Origin: Turritopsis dohrnii
Taxonomy: Eukaryota; Cnidaria; Hydrozoa; Anthoathecata; Oceaniidae
Assembly (NCBI GenBank): GCA_027922465.2
Contig: BQMF02000265.1
Coordinates: forward strand, 124,001-188,000
DNA length: 64,000 nt
Direction: 5' to 3'
Shown here piece after piece: positions 21,124 through 31,159 of this stretch (position 1 is the stretch's first letter; each line of letters opens with the position of its first letter). The notes beneath the pieces are model-generated. The model was given only the letters and a program-made list of their open reading frames with translations. It ran no database searches and was not told where the DNA came from. The position numbers and the translations under genes were made by a program.

Positions 21124-22784
21124 AACAGTGGATTCTGCCACATATTGATATAAGAACTTTGTGTCCTCTAATGATGTTTCATAAGGAAATACTGCTAAAA
21201 TCAGCAAAATTTTAATGATGTTACCACTAAGCAAATTTTGATGATGCTAGCAAATTCTTGATATCATTTTTTGTGTTTTATTTGCGTATTAAGCAGTTAT
21301 GAGAATTTCCTCATTGTCATTTCTGAATACAATAGTGCCATTCAAAGTCTATGCTATGATAATATCTCTTTCATACCACAATCCAATGAAATTCATATAA
21401 TAGTCTTACGAATTTTTTCCGTTGCATGAACTCAATAAGTAAAAGAAAATGAGACTTTTTCATAAAATTGCTGACGTCAGCAACAAATTGCTGATGTCAG
21501 CAACATTTTGAAATAAAGAATCAGATCTACATTTAAGGTATAGCAATTCTGGAAAGTTTCAACCGATATCATGAAGTAGTTTAGAACTTATGAGCCAGGA
21601 CTCTTTTCCCTAGGGGTGGATATTTTACATTCTTGAAATTGACCCCCAGGGTCAGAAAAAGGGCCAGAATTTCTTATTGCCACCTACTTGGCGTTTTTAA
21701 AAATACTGACTGATGTACACTTTATATAATTTGATAAGGCTATGTTCTTTTTTACAAAACATAGCGATACTTCTGTTGTTATTTTTTATTAATGAAAACA
21801 CATTGTATAAACATTTTTGGAAAATCATTGAGTTCGTAAATATATCGTTATCTGTCAATTAACATTAGTTTATGAAGTCCTTTATAAGAAAACTACATAA
21901 ACAGTGAAAATTGTCGGAGGAAAAACTTTTGGCGGAAAAACTTTCGTTGGCCAAACTTTCGGACACTTTTTTGGATTTCGTACGGAAAAACTTCTTGAAT
22001 ACCCTAGACATCAAACAAAGTGGAAATTATTTCGCACGCCTTTTGAAGTAGGGATAAGATCATGTAACTTGAGCACTTTTATTTAAAGTATACTTCGGTT
22101 TTAAAGAAATCTTACGAAAGTGTGAACGAACGACGAAAGCTGTTCTTGTTTGGGCGGTAAAATAATAAAAACTCTCTACGATGAAATTCGACTCCTTCAG
22201 CATTCAACCTTGCCGAAAATGCGACCTTTATCACGGAGTGTTTCCTTCTATTTTCCAAAACAAATGGCAGTACAGCTTAAAAACAATGCTTTAAGATGTT
22301 TTGATTTTTCTGTCATCATCAGTTTAAAATAAAAATTAAAGTTGAATTGTAAGTATTTTTACAAGAAGTTAATAAATAAGTTTTCTATAAATGTTAGATA
22401 TAAAGTTTAAATGTGCTTAAAATTAATTAAAGAAAATGCTGTTAAAATATGCAAGAGTGCAAACTCTATTATAATAACATTAACAATAACACACATCGGC
22501 TCATAAGATGACAATGTATTCGTTAATACGTTATCCAAAGTGCAGAAAAGCCTCGACCGACTCCTTCTGTATTCTGAATCATGCACATCTTAATGATTTG
22601 AAAACTCGCCTCGTAACTTTGATCATTGTGTAAAACGCTTAGAAATAATTTTGAGCAAGAGTTGTACAGCTTTACGCTTCCTGAAAGACTCCATATTTAA
22701 AGCATGCCATTAATCAGGCCCCAAATGAACAAAAACATATATTTCCGAAAGTCCTTAAATTATAAAACTTTAGAATTTTCATTA
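21124..22784. other. Interior of Mutator-type element without gene
   Basis: AT-rich with no recognised protein. At 21473-21508 two near-identical CRE-like dyads (TTGCTGACGTCAGCAAC and TTGCTGATGTCAGCAAC) lie side by side. At 21904-21970 a GGAAAAACTTT/GGCCAAACTTT motif is repeated several times. Confidence 0.5.
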
Positions 22785-23845
22785 CAGTTGAACAATTTTC
22801 AAAATTTGGTCCAAATTTGGCCTAATTTGGCCTTATCCACAAGTTGACCTTCAAATTCGAAATCAACAGTACAAAGTTATTCCTCTATTAAATCTTCATT
22901 GAAATTGAACAATTTTCAAAATTTGGTCCAAATTTGGCCTAATTTGACCTTATCCACAATTTGACCTTCATATTTGAAATCAGCAGTACAAACTTGTTCC
23001 ACTATTAAATTTTCGTTAAAATTGAACGATTTTCAAAATTTGCCTCAAATTTGGCCTACTTTGCCTTTTTTTAAACTTTCGAACTTTCGAAAATATCCCT
23101 TGCCATATTTGAAAAATATTCTGAAAATCAAGCACATACGATAAATCGTAAAACTTTTTGAAAACTTTAATAACTCGATTCCTTTAAAGCAATATAATAC
23201 TATCGAGTTAGTAACTCGATTTGATTTATTTGAAAAATTAACTTCGAGTTGTTAACTCGAATTCAAAATTTGACTTTTTTCATTTCGAGTTAATAACTAG
23301 AGTTGTAAAAGCGACAATTATATTTTCGAGTTATTAACTTGAAAGAATATAGAAAATTAAAAATTTCGATTTCATAACTCGAATTATGACGTCATAGTTC
23401 ATAACTCGACTTTATAACTCGATTTCATAACTCGGGTTTTTCGGGCCTCCAAAATGTTACATGCGGTGAAATTTGAAAATGACGGAGATAGCAACGATCA
23501 CTTCGTGGTTGCAAAAAAACTTCTCAAAAACCAATTCTGCATCAATTATGACCCTTATTCAAGTGAAATCGTAGAAATCTCCCGAGTAACTATTCAATAC
23601 GTCTAAAAATAGATAACTGTCTATTGTTCGATATTCTTTTGTTATTTCATTCATTTCTTAAGCATAGGGGTGAAAATTCACCTCGGGGCAAAATGCGCAT
23701 GATTTTAACGTGTATACACAAAATTATTTTCAATCCGGTTTTAAAATATGCGTAACTCATTTTTTATGCTGAAATTGTAAAAAAAACATGTTTAGATCTT
23801 GGATTCGTATGTTTTTTTTACGAGCACGCTGCTGTTAGAAGCAAG

Positions 23846-25100
23846 ATGGCAGAGTTCAGAAAAAATTTAATCAAGTATGTTAATTCTTTGTAATACAATA
23901 CTGTAATAAACATTTATGTAATTTGCAATAAAATAACAAAATAATAATTTATTTCGTTATTTTTTGTAGTGACTATTGCAGTGACAATGAATCAGATTCA
24001 TCTAGCTCCCCATTACCACCTCCTAAAAAGTTTAGAAAAACAATAAAAAAACAACCAATCAAGGGTGCAAGCAGCCAAAGATTTCGCTGGAGTATAGAAA
24101 TGCAAGAGGACCTCCTAAAGTGTTTGGCAGAGACAAAGACGAACTATGAATTTAAAGGACTAGCTTTCGAAGCAGATCTAGTGCGTCTTTATTCTGATGT
24201 ACGTACTCTCATGGCCACTAAATATGAAAATGGCGAGGTTGGCCCAATTTCCACCAGCCAAATTGATCAGGATCTAAGTACTGATGAGTTATCAGATGCT
24301 AAGGTGAGGTTAGGAGAAGAAAAGAAAGCAGTGAAAATAGGCTATGACCGTGTAAAGCAGAAAGTGAAAGACATCAGGCAAGATTATAGGAAGGCAGTGA
24401 CGGAAGGTAGAAGATCGGGGAGTGGAAAAGTAGTATGTGATAATTGGGAAATATTGAAGAATATATGGGGTGGCTCACCGGCAACAAAGACTATTAATAA
24501 TGCAATTGACTCGTTAGAATTTGGTGAGGCTTTGCATTTGCCAGAAGAGACTTTACCTGACGATTACGAGTAAAGGCCATTTCAAAGAGAGGAAAATCCG
24601 ATATCAGAAGAAATAGAGGACGACAATAGGTCTGAGGAGAGCTTTTCAAGCAATTCCCAAGGCAAAAAAGCTCCAACTGCTACTTACGTAGACAACAAAA
24701 GAAAACTTTTGGAAAAAAACCTGCTAGTCAGCGAGATTAAGTGTATTTGAACCTAGCCAAGGATGACCTGAAGTTAAAGCAGTCAATGCTGGAATCCTTG
24801 ACTGAAGCCACAAAAGAAACAAATAAAGTTTTTGGGCAAATTTCAACGTCAATTGAAAAAGTTGGAGAATCAATTGGGAATGGTTTGGCACTACTTGCCC
24901 AAGCCTTAAGTGGAATGCAAACTCCCCAACCTCCACCTCAGCCACCTTCACCATTCGATTATCAATACCGCCCCCACCCTATGCAATTCAATTTGAACCG
25001 AAACCATCAATATCACAGTCCCAATTATGAATCATCTTACAGTTTTGTTGTAGAATCAAGCCCTCAAGGATCCAAAGAAAAAAACTATGAAACATTGTAA
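23846..25100 (+). pseudogene. PIF/Harbinger accessory (Myb/SANT-like) protein, broken
   Basis: Exon 1 (23846-23874) gives MAEFRKNLI. A 95-bp GT-AG intron leads to exon 2 from 23970: an Asp/Ser-rich stretch, then RFRWSIEMQEDLLKCLAETK (trihelix-like start), WEILKNIWGG and acidic linkers. TAA at 24571 interrupts the frame, the reading continues in phase to about 24740, then a frameshift leads into a helical segment (DLKLKQSMLESLTEATKETN) and a Pro-rich tail ending at 25098. A Myb-like protein divergent from or convergent with a HARBI1 transposase is the standard PIF/Harbinger arrangement; the protein assists DNA binding and nuclear import in that family. Confidence 0.75.
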
Positions 25101-25142
25101 ATGATTTTATTTTTACTTTGAGAACAAATAGTTTCCAGAAGA

Positions 25143-25519
25143 TTACAAATACTCCTTAAAATAGTCCGTAATTGTGTCTCTAACTTTTTTACCCAGTGCA
25201 GTGTTATACGTATTGATTCTGTCAGCCTTTAAATTCCCCAATCTTTCATCTCTGATTATTTTTTCAACCATTGTTAAATCGACATCTGCTTTTTGTTTTT
25301 CACAAAAATTATGTAAAACAAAACAAGAAAAAATAATAGGCGGTAATCTTTCTGTAGGAATATCCATTGGTCTCAATAATATTCTCCACCTTGCCTTCAG
25401 CCTCCCAAATGCGCATTCTATCTGATTTCTTGCACCTCGTAACATCTGATTAAATATAACTTGTTCGTTTGTGGAGCAAGTATCGTATTCTTTCATTACG
25501 TGAGGAAGAAGCGGGTACA
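25143..25519 (-). pseudogene. HARBI1-type transposase, C-terminal part
   Basis: [33 protein letters not shown] and RWRILLRP are the DDE_Tnp_4 C-terminal motifs, including the catalytic Glu in the (R)xxIExxFGxLK context. The frame ends at 25143, convergent with the Myb-like gene. Its 5' part is missing, cut exactly where the multigene transposon begins (TTAA at 25520), and I do not find the remainder beyond 46543. Confidence 0.85.
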
Positions 25520-25523
25520 TTAA

Positions 25524-25640
25524 TTACGAAAATTTTTGGACGAAAATAATTCGGACGTTTTATTTTCGGACAAAAAATTTTCGGACTGTTTTCAAGGAGT
25601 TTCGGACAATTTCGGACAAAATTTCGGACGGATTTCTTTG
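25524..25640. repeat. Left terminus with TTCGGAC iterons
   Basis: TTTCGGAC-like motifs recur about seven times between the TIR and 25640. The right terminus (46436-46539) has a similar set. Such subterminal iterons commonly bind the transposase; that role is inferred. Confidence 0.8.
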
Positions 25641-25725
25641 CCCCATACTGGTGTCTGAAATATTTAAAAAAACGTTTGAATTTCACTTTAAGTTATCTTT
25701 TTAACTAAAAACGAATACAGATGGT

Positions 25726-27199
25726 TTACAATTCTAAGTCCGCGAAGGGATCCTCTCTTTCGAGTTCCATAGTAAGAGCCTCTGATATGCCAGCCATATC
25801 GAATCCTTTCTTTATTGTTTGTGACATGTTGCGAAGATGGTCATACAATCCTATTAACCAATTGGCGTGAATTGGTTTCATAATACTTAGCTGGAGTCCT
25901 ACTTCTATAGAATACACGTTTCTGCTTCTTTCAATTTGCTTAGTGATCTGACTGGCGTACCATTCTTGGAATTTTCCTATTAAAAATTGCTTTGCTGGAG
26001 CATTGATGGTCAAATCTAAGGGTTGGAACTCGTTTGTTAAGTTAGCAGGAACATACACAGATAGGCAGTTGTTTTCCTCGATAAGATTTTTTACTTTTTG
26101 CATCTTTGAAAACGTCGTAGATCAGTAGTACTTTATGGTCATCTGACAAACCGAGTCGATCTCGGGTAGCATTAACATATGGAAAAATTACGTTCTCCAA
26201 ATGTTCGATGACAATGTCTTTGTTGCTCCAATGATTCTGGCTGTGAGTAATGTTAAAACCATCAGGCCACACAATACCTTGAGGGTGGCATCGTTCCGTT
26301 TTCCCCTCATATATCAATTGCATTGGGAGGAATCTTCCTGATTTGGATACTGTAAATGTCCCAGTTATTTACTTCTTCTTCCCTTTTCCAACAAGGGGAA
26401 CGTTGGTAGCGCCTTTGAAATGAAGAGTATGACCAGGTGAACTCACATACGACAATGGTGTTTGATCAAAGTTTAAAATCAAATCGTCAGGAATGTTGTG
26501 CCACTTTTGTATTGATTGGATTTCACGCTGGTATTTTAGCTTGACCTCTTTGAGAAGACCAGGAGCAATAGGTATTTTCGCGGTTGTTCCTTTCCTTCGG
26601 CACATTTTCTTTCCCTCTTTTTCCATTCGGTACAATACATTGCGATCCCAGTCCCGGCTAACAGACAGATATCCTCCATTCTCCACCAAGATTGATCGAT
26701 CATTTGCGCAAACAACGCCTTTCGCAATGCTATTTACCACGCCGGCTGTTACGGGAGCCCCTTTCAGACGGAGTGCTTCGACAAGTTCAATTGTTTTTGA
26801 CATCAGTTCTTCAGGTAATAAACTCTTTCGACCACGCTTTAAGTTTTCCAGAGATTTTTGTGGACTATTTGTTTCGGTTGCTTTTGCAGACACAACTAGT
26901 TTTTTAAAGTCACTTACGGATTGCTTCTTCAAGCCAGGGTATTTCACTGCAAGCAGCTTGACCGTCTTTCCGACCCCATGCTGCATAGCGTGTTTACCTA
27001 TTTCAAGCTTCTCATCTGCAGTCCAACTACGGTACTTGCCACGCGGCTTTGAAACTTTCTTGTCTTCAAAACGACGAAGGCTTTCAACTACTTTAGTACG
27101 CTCTATTTCAGTAATGCTGGGAGTTTCTTCAGGAGTTGCCTGTGCAACAATTGTCGACGTTTCTTTTGGTATTTTCTTGAAAAAGTTGTACAGCGACAT
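25726..27199 (-). pseudogene. pogo-like DDE_1 protein in the multigene transposon
   Basis: Starts MSLYNFFKKIPKETSTIVAQ (27199 down). A CENP-B/homeodomain-like helical region around WTADEKLEIGKHAMQHGVGK is followed by the catalytic segments LILNFDQTPLSYV (first Asp), KVLLIYDVFK (second Asp) and FQPLDLTINAPAKQF (third acidic). One TAA codon (26366-26368) interrupts an otherwise continuous frame and a one-base shift occurs near 26103. It has no separate TIRs that I can find, and it lies just inside the left end of the large element, divergent from the THAP gene. It therefore looks like a member of the element rather than a later insertion, but that is not proven. Confidence 0.7.
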
Positions 27200-27549
27200 G
27201 TTGATAAAGTTGAATCAAAACTAGAAAGACATACTAGTTTATCAACATTCGATTTATAAGGTTTAAAGCGAATGTCTGTTTAAATCGAATGTCTGTTCGA
27301 ACGTTCGTGACTCGCATGTTTGATAAGTCTGTTTAAATCGAATGTCTGCTTAAATCGAATGTCTGTTCGAACGTTCGTGATTCGCGGGTTTGATTTTGTT
27401 CAATACACCTTTCCCGAATTCGATTGCGCAATATTATAAAATACATGAAAACGAGGTTAGATACGACAAAATGTAAACACATAATGGTAAACATTAGGAA
27501 TTATAGTCAGAGTCATCGTTTCGTATGAAGTTTTTGAGAAGTCAGGACA
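27200..27549. promoter_or_regulatory. Divergent intergenic region with CGAATGTCTG repeats and a copied gene start
   Basis: Between the divergent DDE_1 and THAP genes. CGAATGTCTG occurs four times (27266-27365). A unit continuing GTTCGAACGTTCGTGA occurs twice. From 27403 to 27480 lies a near-identical copy of 45779-45856, the 5' region of the SWIM-YqaJ gene, in inverted orientation relative to that gene. A shared bidirectional promoter is inferred. Confidence 0.55.
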
Positions 27550-29232
27550 ATGAATAGTTTACTTGCATATTCAAATTCTACGATTGAAAGACCAAAGAAC
27601 GTGTTAAGTGGTGGTAGAGGGGTGTACTGTTGTGTACCGATGTGCTTAAGCTCTCAGTATGACCGTAATGGAGAAAAAACAAATATTGCTTTCTTTTCAT
27701 TCCCTAATAAAGATCGAAGAAAAACAATGTTTAAGGCATGGAAAAATGAAATCAGCAAATACAGAAGAAAAGGGAAAAATGATTCATTCGAAATCAAAAA
27801 GTCGACAAAAATTTGTGAATTTCATTTTAAACCTCAAGAAATAAGAGTCACTTTGGGTCAAGGGAAGAAGAAATTGAATGAAGATGCTATTCCAAGCATA
27901 TATTCTTTTAAATCATCAGAGAAACCACATCGAAGATCTCCACGCAAAAGGTGTTCACCTCCTGAAAAATGCCCTAAAAAGAAACTGCGTTTGGATGCAA
28001 TTGCTGAGGATGATATCGACTTTCCTACTGAAGATTCTATGATTATTCCAAACAAAGAAGATGGAGACCCTCAATGTGCTTCCTGTCAAGAGAAAGAAAC
28101 GGAAATAGCTATTTTAAAAAATAAACTATCTTGTCTTGAACAAAAATATAACTCTTTGTCACATAAATACAATGACCAAATACTGACAACAAAAACTTTG
28201 AAAGAAAAGGAGCATACTTTACTGGAAGAAAACAGACAATTTAATTATGAAAACTTTTCACATAAACCATATATGTTTAGGTCTGTTACTGGAATTGAAA
28301 AGGAAAAATTTGACATTCTTTTTGATTATCTCAACCCTGGAGAGAATTGCGAGAACATCAAGTATTATGACAAAAAGGCCAAGACAGATGATGCACTTCC
28401 AAAGAACCTTATGTCATCACCATCTTATGATGATCCTAATTCAAAACCAGGTCCACGACCTAAACTATCATCAATTAATCAGCTTTTTATGATCTTGACA
28501 TGGCTACGTCTAGGATTTACATTAGGACATACTTCCTGGTTATTTAATTTGCCAAAGTCAACTGTATCCAGATATCTCATAACATGGGTAAACTTTATTT
28601 ATCTAAAACTTGGATGTATCCCAATATGGACAAGCAGAAAAGAAATTACAAACACTTTGTCTGAATGTTTCAAAGAAACCTACCCTAACACAAGAACAAT
28701 CATTGACTGTACAGAATTATTTTGTCAAAGACCTTCTAGTTTGGCTATACAAAGCAGCCTTTTTTCATATTATAAACACCATGTCACCTACAAAGGACTA
28801 GTTGGCATTGCTCCATCTGGTGCTATAAATTTTGTCAGTGAACTATTTGATGGTTCAATTTCAGATGTCGAAATTGTTAAACGATCTGGTATTTTACAAA
28901 GGGAATTGTGGGAGAAAGGTGACTCTGTTATGGCAGACAGGGGCTTTACTATTGCCAGTCTTTTGAATCCCATGGGAGTGTCATTAAATTGTCCCTCGTT
29001 TTTAAATGGTAGAGATCAATTAAGTCATGAGGAAGTGACTGAAAGTCAAACTATTGCAGCTGTCAGAGTGCATGTGGAAAGAGCAATTCAACGCATCAAA
29101 AGGTTTCGGCAAATAAGAAATGAAATTCCGTTAGTTTTACATGGATCTATCAACCAGATTTGGACAGTCTCCTGCTTGCTATGCAATTTTATGCCACCCT
29201 TAATTAACCCTACAAATCCTCAACACACATAG
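27550..29232 (+). CDS. THAP-domain DDE_Tnp_4 transposase
   Basis: An uninterrupted 560-residue frame. A C2CH THAP zinc finger occupies residues about 25-115 (CCVPMC near 27-32, AFFSFPNKDRR, KAWKNEI, KICEFHF, then the closing AIPSIY in place of the usual AVPTIF). A basic/acidic linker holds CASCQEKETEIAI, and a coiled-coil segment spans about 180-235. GPRPKLSSINQLFMILTWLR and LPKSTVSRYLITW (helix-turn-helix-like) precede the catalytic core: Asp386 (IIDCTELF), Asp463 (MADRGF) and Glu510 (VERAIQRIKRF). It acts in the nucleus on the element's TIRs. Its intact frame, beside broken partners, suggests it was the last gene under selection or is recently copied. ISL2EU-type versus Kolobok-type assignment is uncertain. 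Confidence 0.9.
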   Translation: MNSLLAYSNSTIERPKNVLSGGRGVYCCVPMCLSSQYDRNGEKTNIAFFSFPNKDRRKTMFKAWKNEISKYRRKGKNDSFEIKKSTKICEFHFKPQEIRVTLGQGKKKLNEDAIPSIYSFKSSEKPHRRSPRKRCSPPEKCPKKKLRLDAIAEDDIDFPTEDSMIIPNKEDGDPQCASCQEKETEIAILKNKLSCLEQKYNSLSHKYNDQILTTKTLKEKEHTLLEENRQFNYENFSHKPYMFRSVTGIEKEKFDILFDYLNPGENCENIKYYDKKAKTDDALPKNLMSSPSYDDPNSKPGPRPKLSSINQLFMILTWLRLGFTLGHTSWLFNLPKSTVSRYLITWVNFIYLKLGCIPIWTSRKEITNTLSECFKETYPNTRTIIDCTELFCQRPSSLAIQSSLFSYYKHHVTYKGLVGIAPSGAINFVSELFDGSISDVEIVKRSGILQRELWEKGDSVMADRGFTIASLLNPMGVSLNCPSFLNGRDQLSHEEVTESQTIAAVRVHVERAIQRIKRFRQIRNEIPLVLHGSINQIWTVSCLLCNFMPPLINPTNPQHT

Positions 29233-29746
29233 ACATGGAAGACATTCTGGTATATACAAGATGTCTAAAACAAAACAAGAGAACATCAAAGTATAATTCT
29301 TTGTTATTGGGGCATTATTATCTCATAGCTTAAGGGAAGAAATTTTCACAGGAAGAAATTTTAGCAGAATTTAAGTTCGCGGATTTTGATTTTTAAAAAA
29401 AAGTAGTTAAAAGAACACATATTTTTTGCGTTCTGAACTGTTCGTTCTTTTGTTATTTAACAAGGGTAAAAAAATTGAATTTTGACAAATTTCTTCTGCA
29501 AAAGTTTCTTCCCTTAAGGTAGTCAGAGCTTTTTCCATTATGCCATCTTTTTTATCTAGGCAACTGATGAATATAAAGTATATATGCTGAATTGTGAAGG
29601 TTACCTAAGGGAATTGCATTTTGCTACTATTACATTTTGTAATGTCACCAATGAAAAAACTGAATTTTGTGAATGTCACTCATGAAATATTTTACAAAAT
29701 TTAATTCCTTTAAGGTATGCCTCACTTTTCTAACTTAAGATAATGA
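29233..29746. other. Intergenic region of the multigene transposon with small TTAA MITE(s)
   Basis: 29331-29517 has inverted ends TTAAGGGAAGAAATTTT / AAGTTTCTTCCCTTAA, a 190-bp TTAA MITE. From 29606 to 29718 another imperfect inverted pair (CTAAGGGAATT / AATTCCTTTAAG) may be a second. No gene. Confidence 0.6.
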
Positions 29747-30557
29747 TCATATCTGGGAAGCAGAGTGTTTTAATAAATTATTTTGATAAAAATCTCTGCA
29801 TTTCAGCACCACAAGAACAAAATAGTTTTCATTAAATTCAACTTTCGTGATAATCATACCTGCATAAACGTAAACAATGAAATGACACCAACTCAAACCA
29901 GCAAGTCCCATTGCCATCTGTATTTGTGTATAATATCCAAAAGAATGGTTTTGTTTTAAATAAGGATTCCCAAATTCATCTATTCCAATATAAAATGTTT
30001 TATCCTTAACTAAGTTGTCTAGAGTTTCATTTCTTTTTGAATAAGGGCATTTGATTTCAATAAGGCCAATACCAGGATTTGAAAAATTGTCGATAACCAA
30101 TCCATCTGGACTTGCTCCCATCCAGTTTATACTTGGCTGTATAACTATGCCTGTATCACGAACTGTAATGTTTCTGTGTAAACGAAAATTCATTATGTTT
30201 ATGTACTTTTCTTGTGCAATGGATTCATTTAATATTCCATGCTTGAGGCTGTCTTGAACCTTTTTACCATAGGACAGTGATTTATTTGTTAACTGTGTCA
30301 CCAATGTATCAAAGTGTTTTTGACGAATAAAAACTTTATGAGCATTTGATGAGGTAATACGTTTTTCCCTTTTCTCCATCCATTGTGGACACTCTCTTTG
30401 TTTATTTGTATCAGATTCAATCGCTTTACTTTCTTTTTCTGTTACTTCAAGACCACTTAATATACGAGCTTCTGCTTGATTATGAGCATATAAGGTAAAT
30501 TCTTTGGCTGGACTCAAAAACTCATAAGGAAGTTCACAAAGATCCTCAGTACTAATT
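29747..30557 (-). pseudogene. YqaJ-type nuclease domain of the SWIM-YqaJ gene (3' part)
   Basis: Read on the minus strand from the CACTA insertion: STEDLCELPYEFLSPAKEF, CPQWMEKREKRITSSNAHKV (start of the YqaJ fold), GASPDGLVI and LIEIKCPYSKR (the metal-binding Asp and ExK of the PD-(D/E)xK nuclease), then HSFGYYTQIQMAMGL, the Q-containing helix. Stop at 29747. The coding sequence is intact in itself but is separated from its upstream part by the CACTA element. YqaJ/lambda-exonuclease-like enzymes resect DNA ends; a role in processing transposon ends is plausible but inferred. Confidence 0.85.
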
Positions 30558-31159
30558 CACTGGAAAAAATACGAAAATTTCCCATAGTTTCCTAAACGGG
30601 AAATTTTGTCGTTTCCGTGCAATTTCAAAATGGAAACTTGAAACTATGAATTTTCTTGAATTTTCTATTTCGGAAATTTGAAATGAGAAATATCTTTAAG
30701 ATTTCCTTTTTGGAAATTTGAAACGAAAAGTTTCCACGTTTAAGAAGATTGAAATTCTATTTGCTTCACTGAAATTTTTAATACTTGAAATTTTCAATCT
30801 TGAAATTTTTAATACTTGAAATTTTTAATCTTGAAACTAGATCAATACATGTTTTCATCAACTCTACAAAGTGTTTCTTCGCAAATGGAACATAGCTACA
30901 TTGTTTCATAAAATATACATAAAATATATACACACATACACACCTTTTATGTATCATTTTGAGAAAAGTAAAAGTTTCAGCTGAAAACTCTTTAAGTAGT
31001 GTTTGAATAATGAAGGCTAACCCTGTCCCTTAGCTAACCTCAATATTCCAGACAAATGTTACAAAATATGACTAATGGTTTACACCATGAACGAGTTCCT
31101 TTTTTGCTATTCTATTTCGATGTCTCAAATTGATACATTAATTATATATACATAAGTAT

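Larger units (their letters stand above)
18580..23449. mobile_element. Mutator-type element with very long TIRs
   Basis: GAGGCCCGGAAAACCCGAGT at the left is mirrored by the right end (..CGGGTTTTTCGGGCCTC). The match continues inward for about 650 bases (to roughly 19250 and from 22785). The element is flanked by an exact 9-bp duplication, CAAAATGTT (18571-18579 and 23450-23458). Long TIRs plus a 9-bp duplication are the hallmark of Mutator-like elements. No recognisable transposase is present; instead it carries a spliced XPG-like gene, so it is non-autonomous or a gene-capturing derivative. Confidence 0.9.

Noticed and set aside
26493..27224. 243-residue plus-strand frame as a gene
   Set aside because: It is the antisense shadow of the DDE_1 gene, which has clear catalytic motifs on the minus strand.
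27403..27480. Relationship to the Ginger hairpin at 61936-62147 (shared CACCTTTCCCG and AAAACGAGGTT.GAT)
   Set aside because: Only two short matches at different spacing; the 27.4-kb block is fully explained as a copy of the SWIM-YqaJ gene start.
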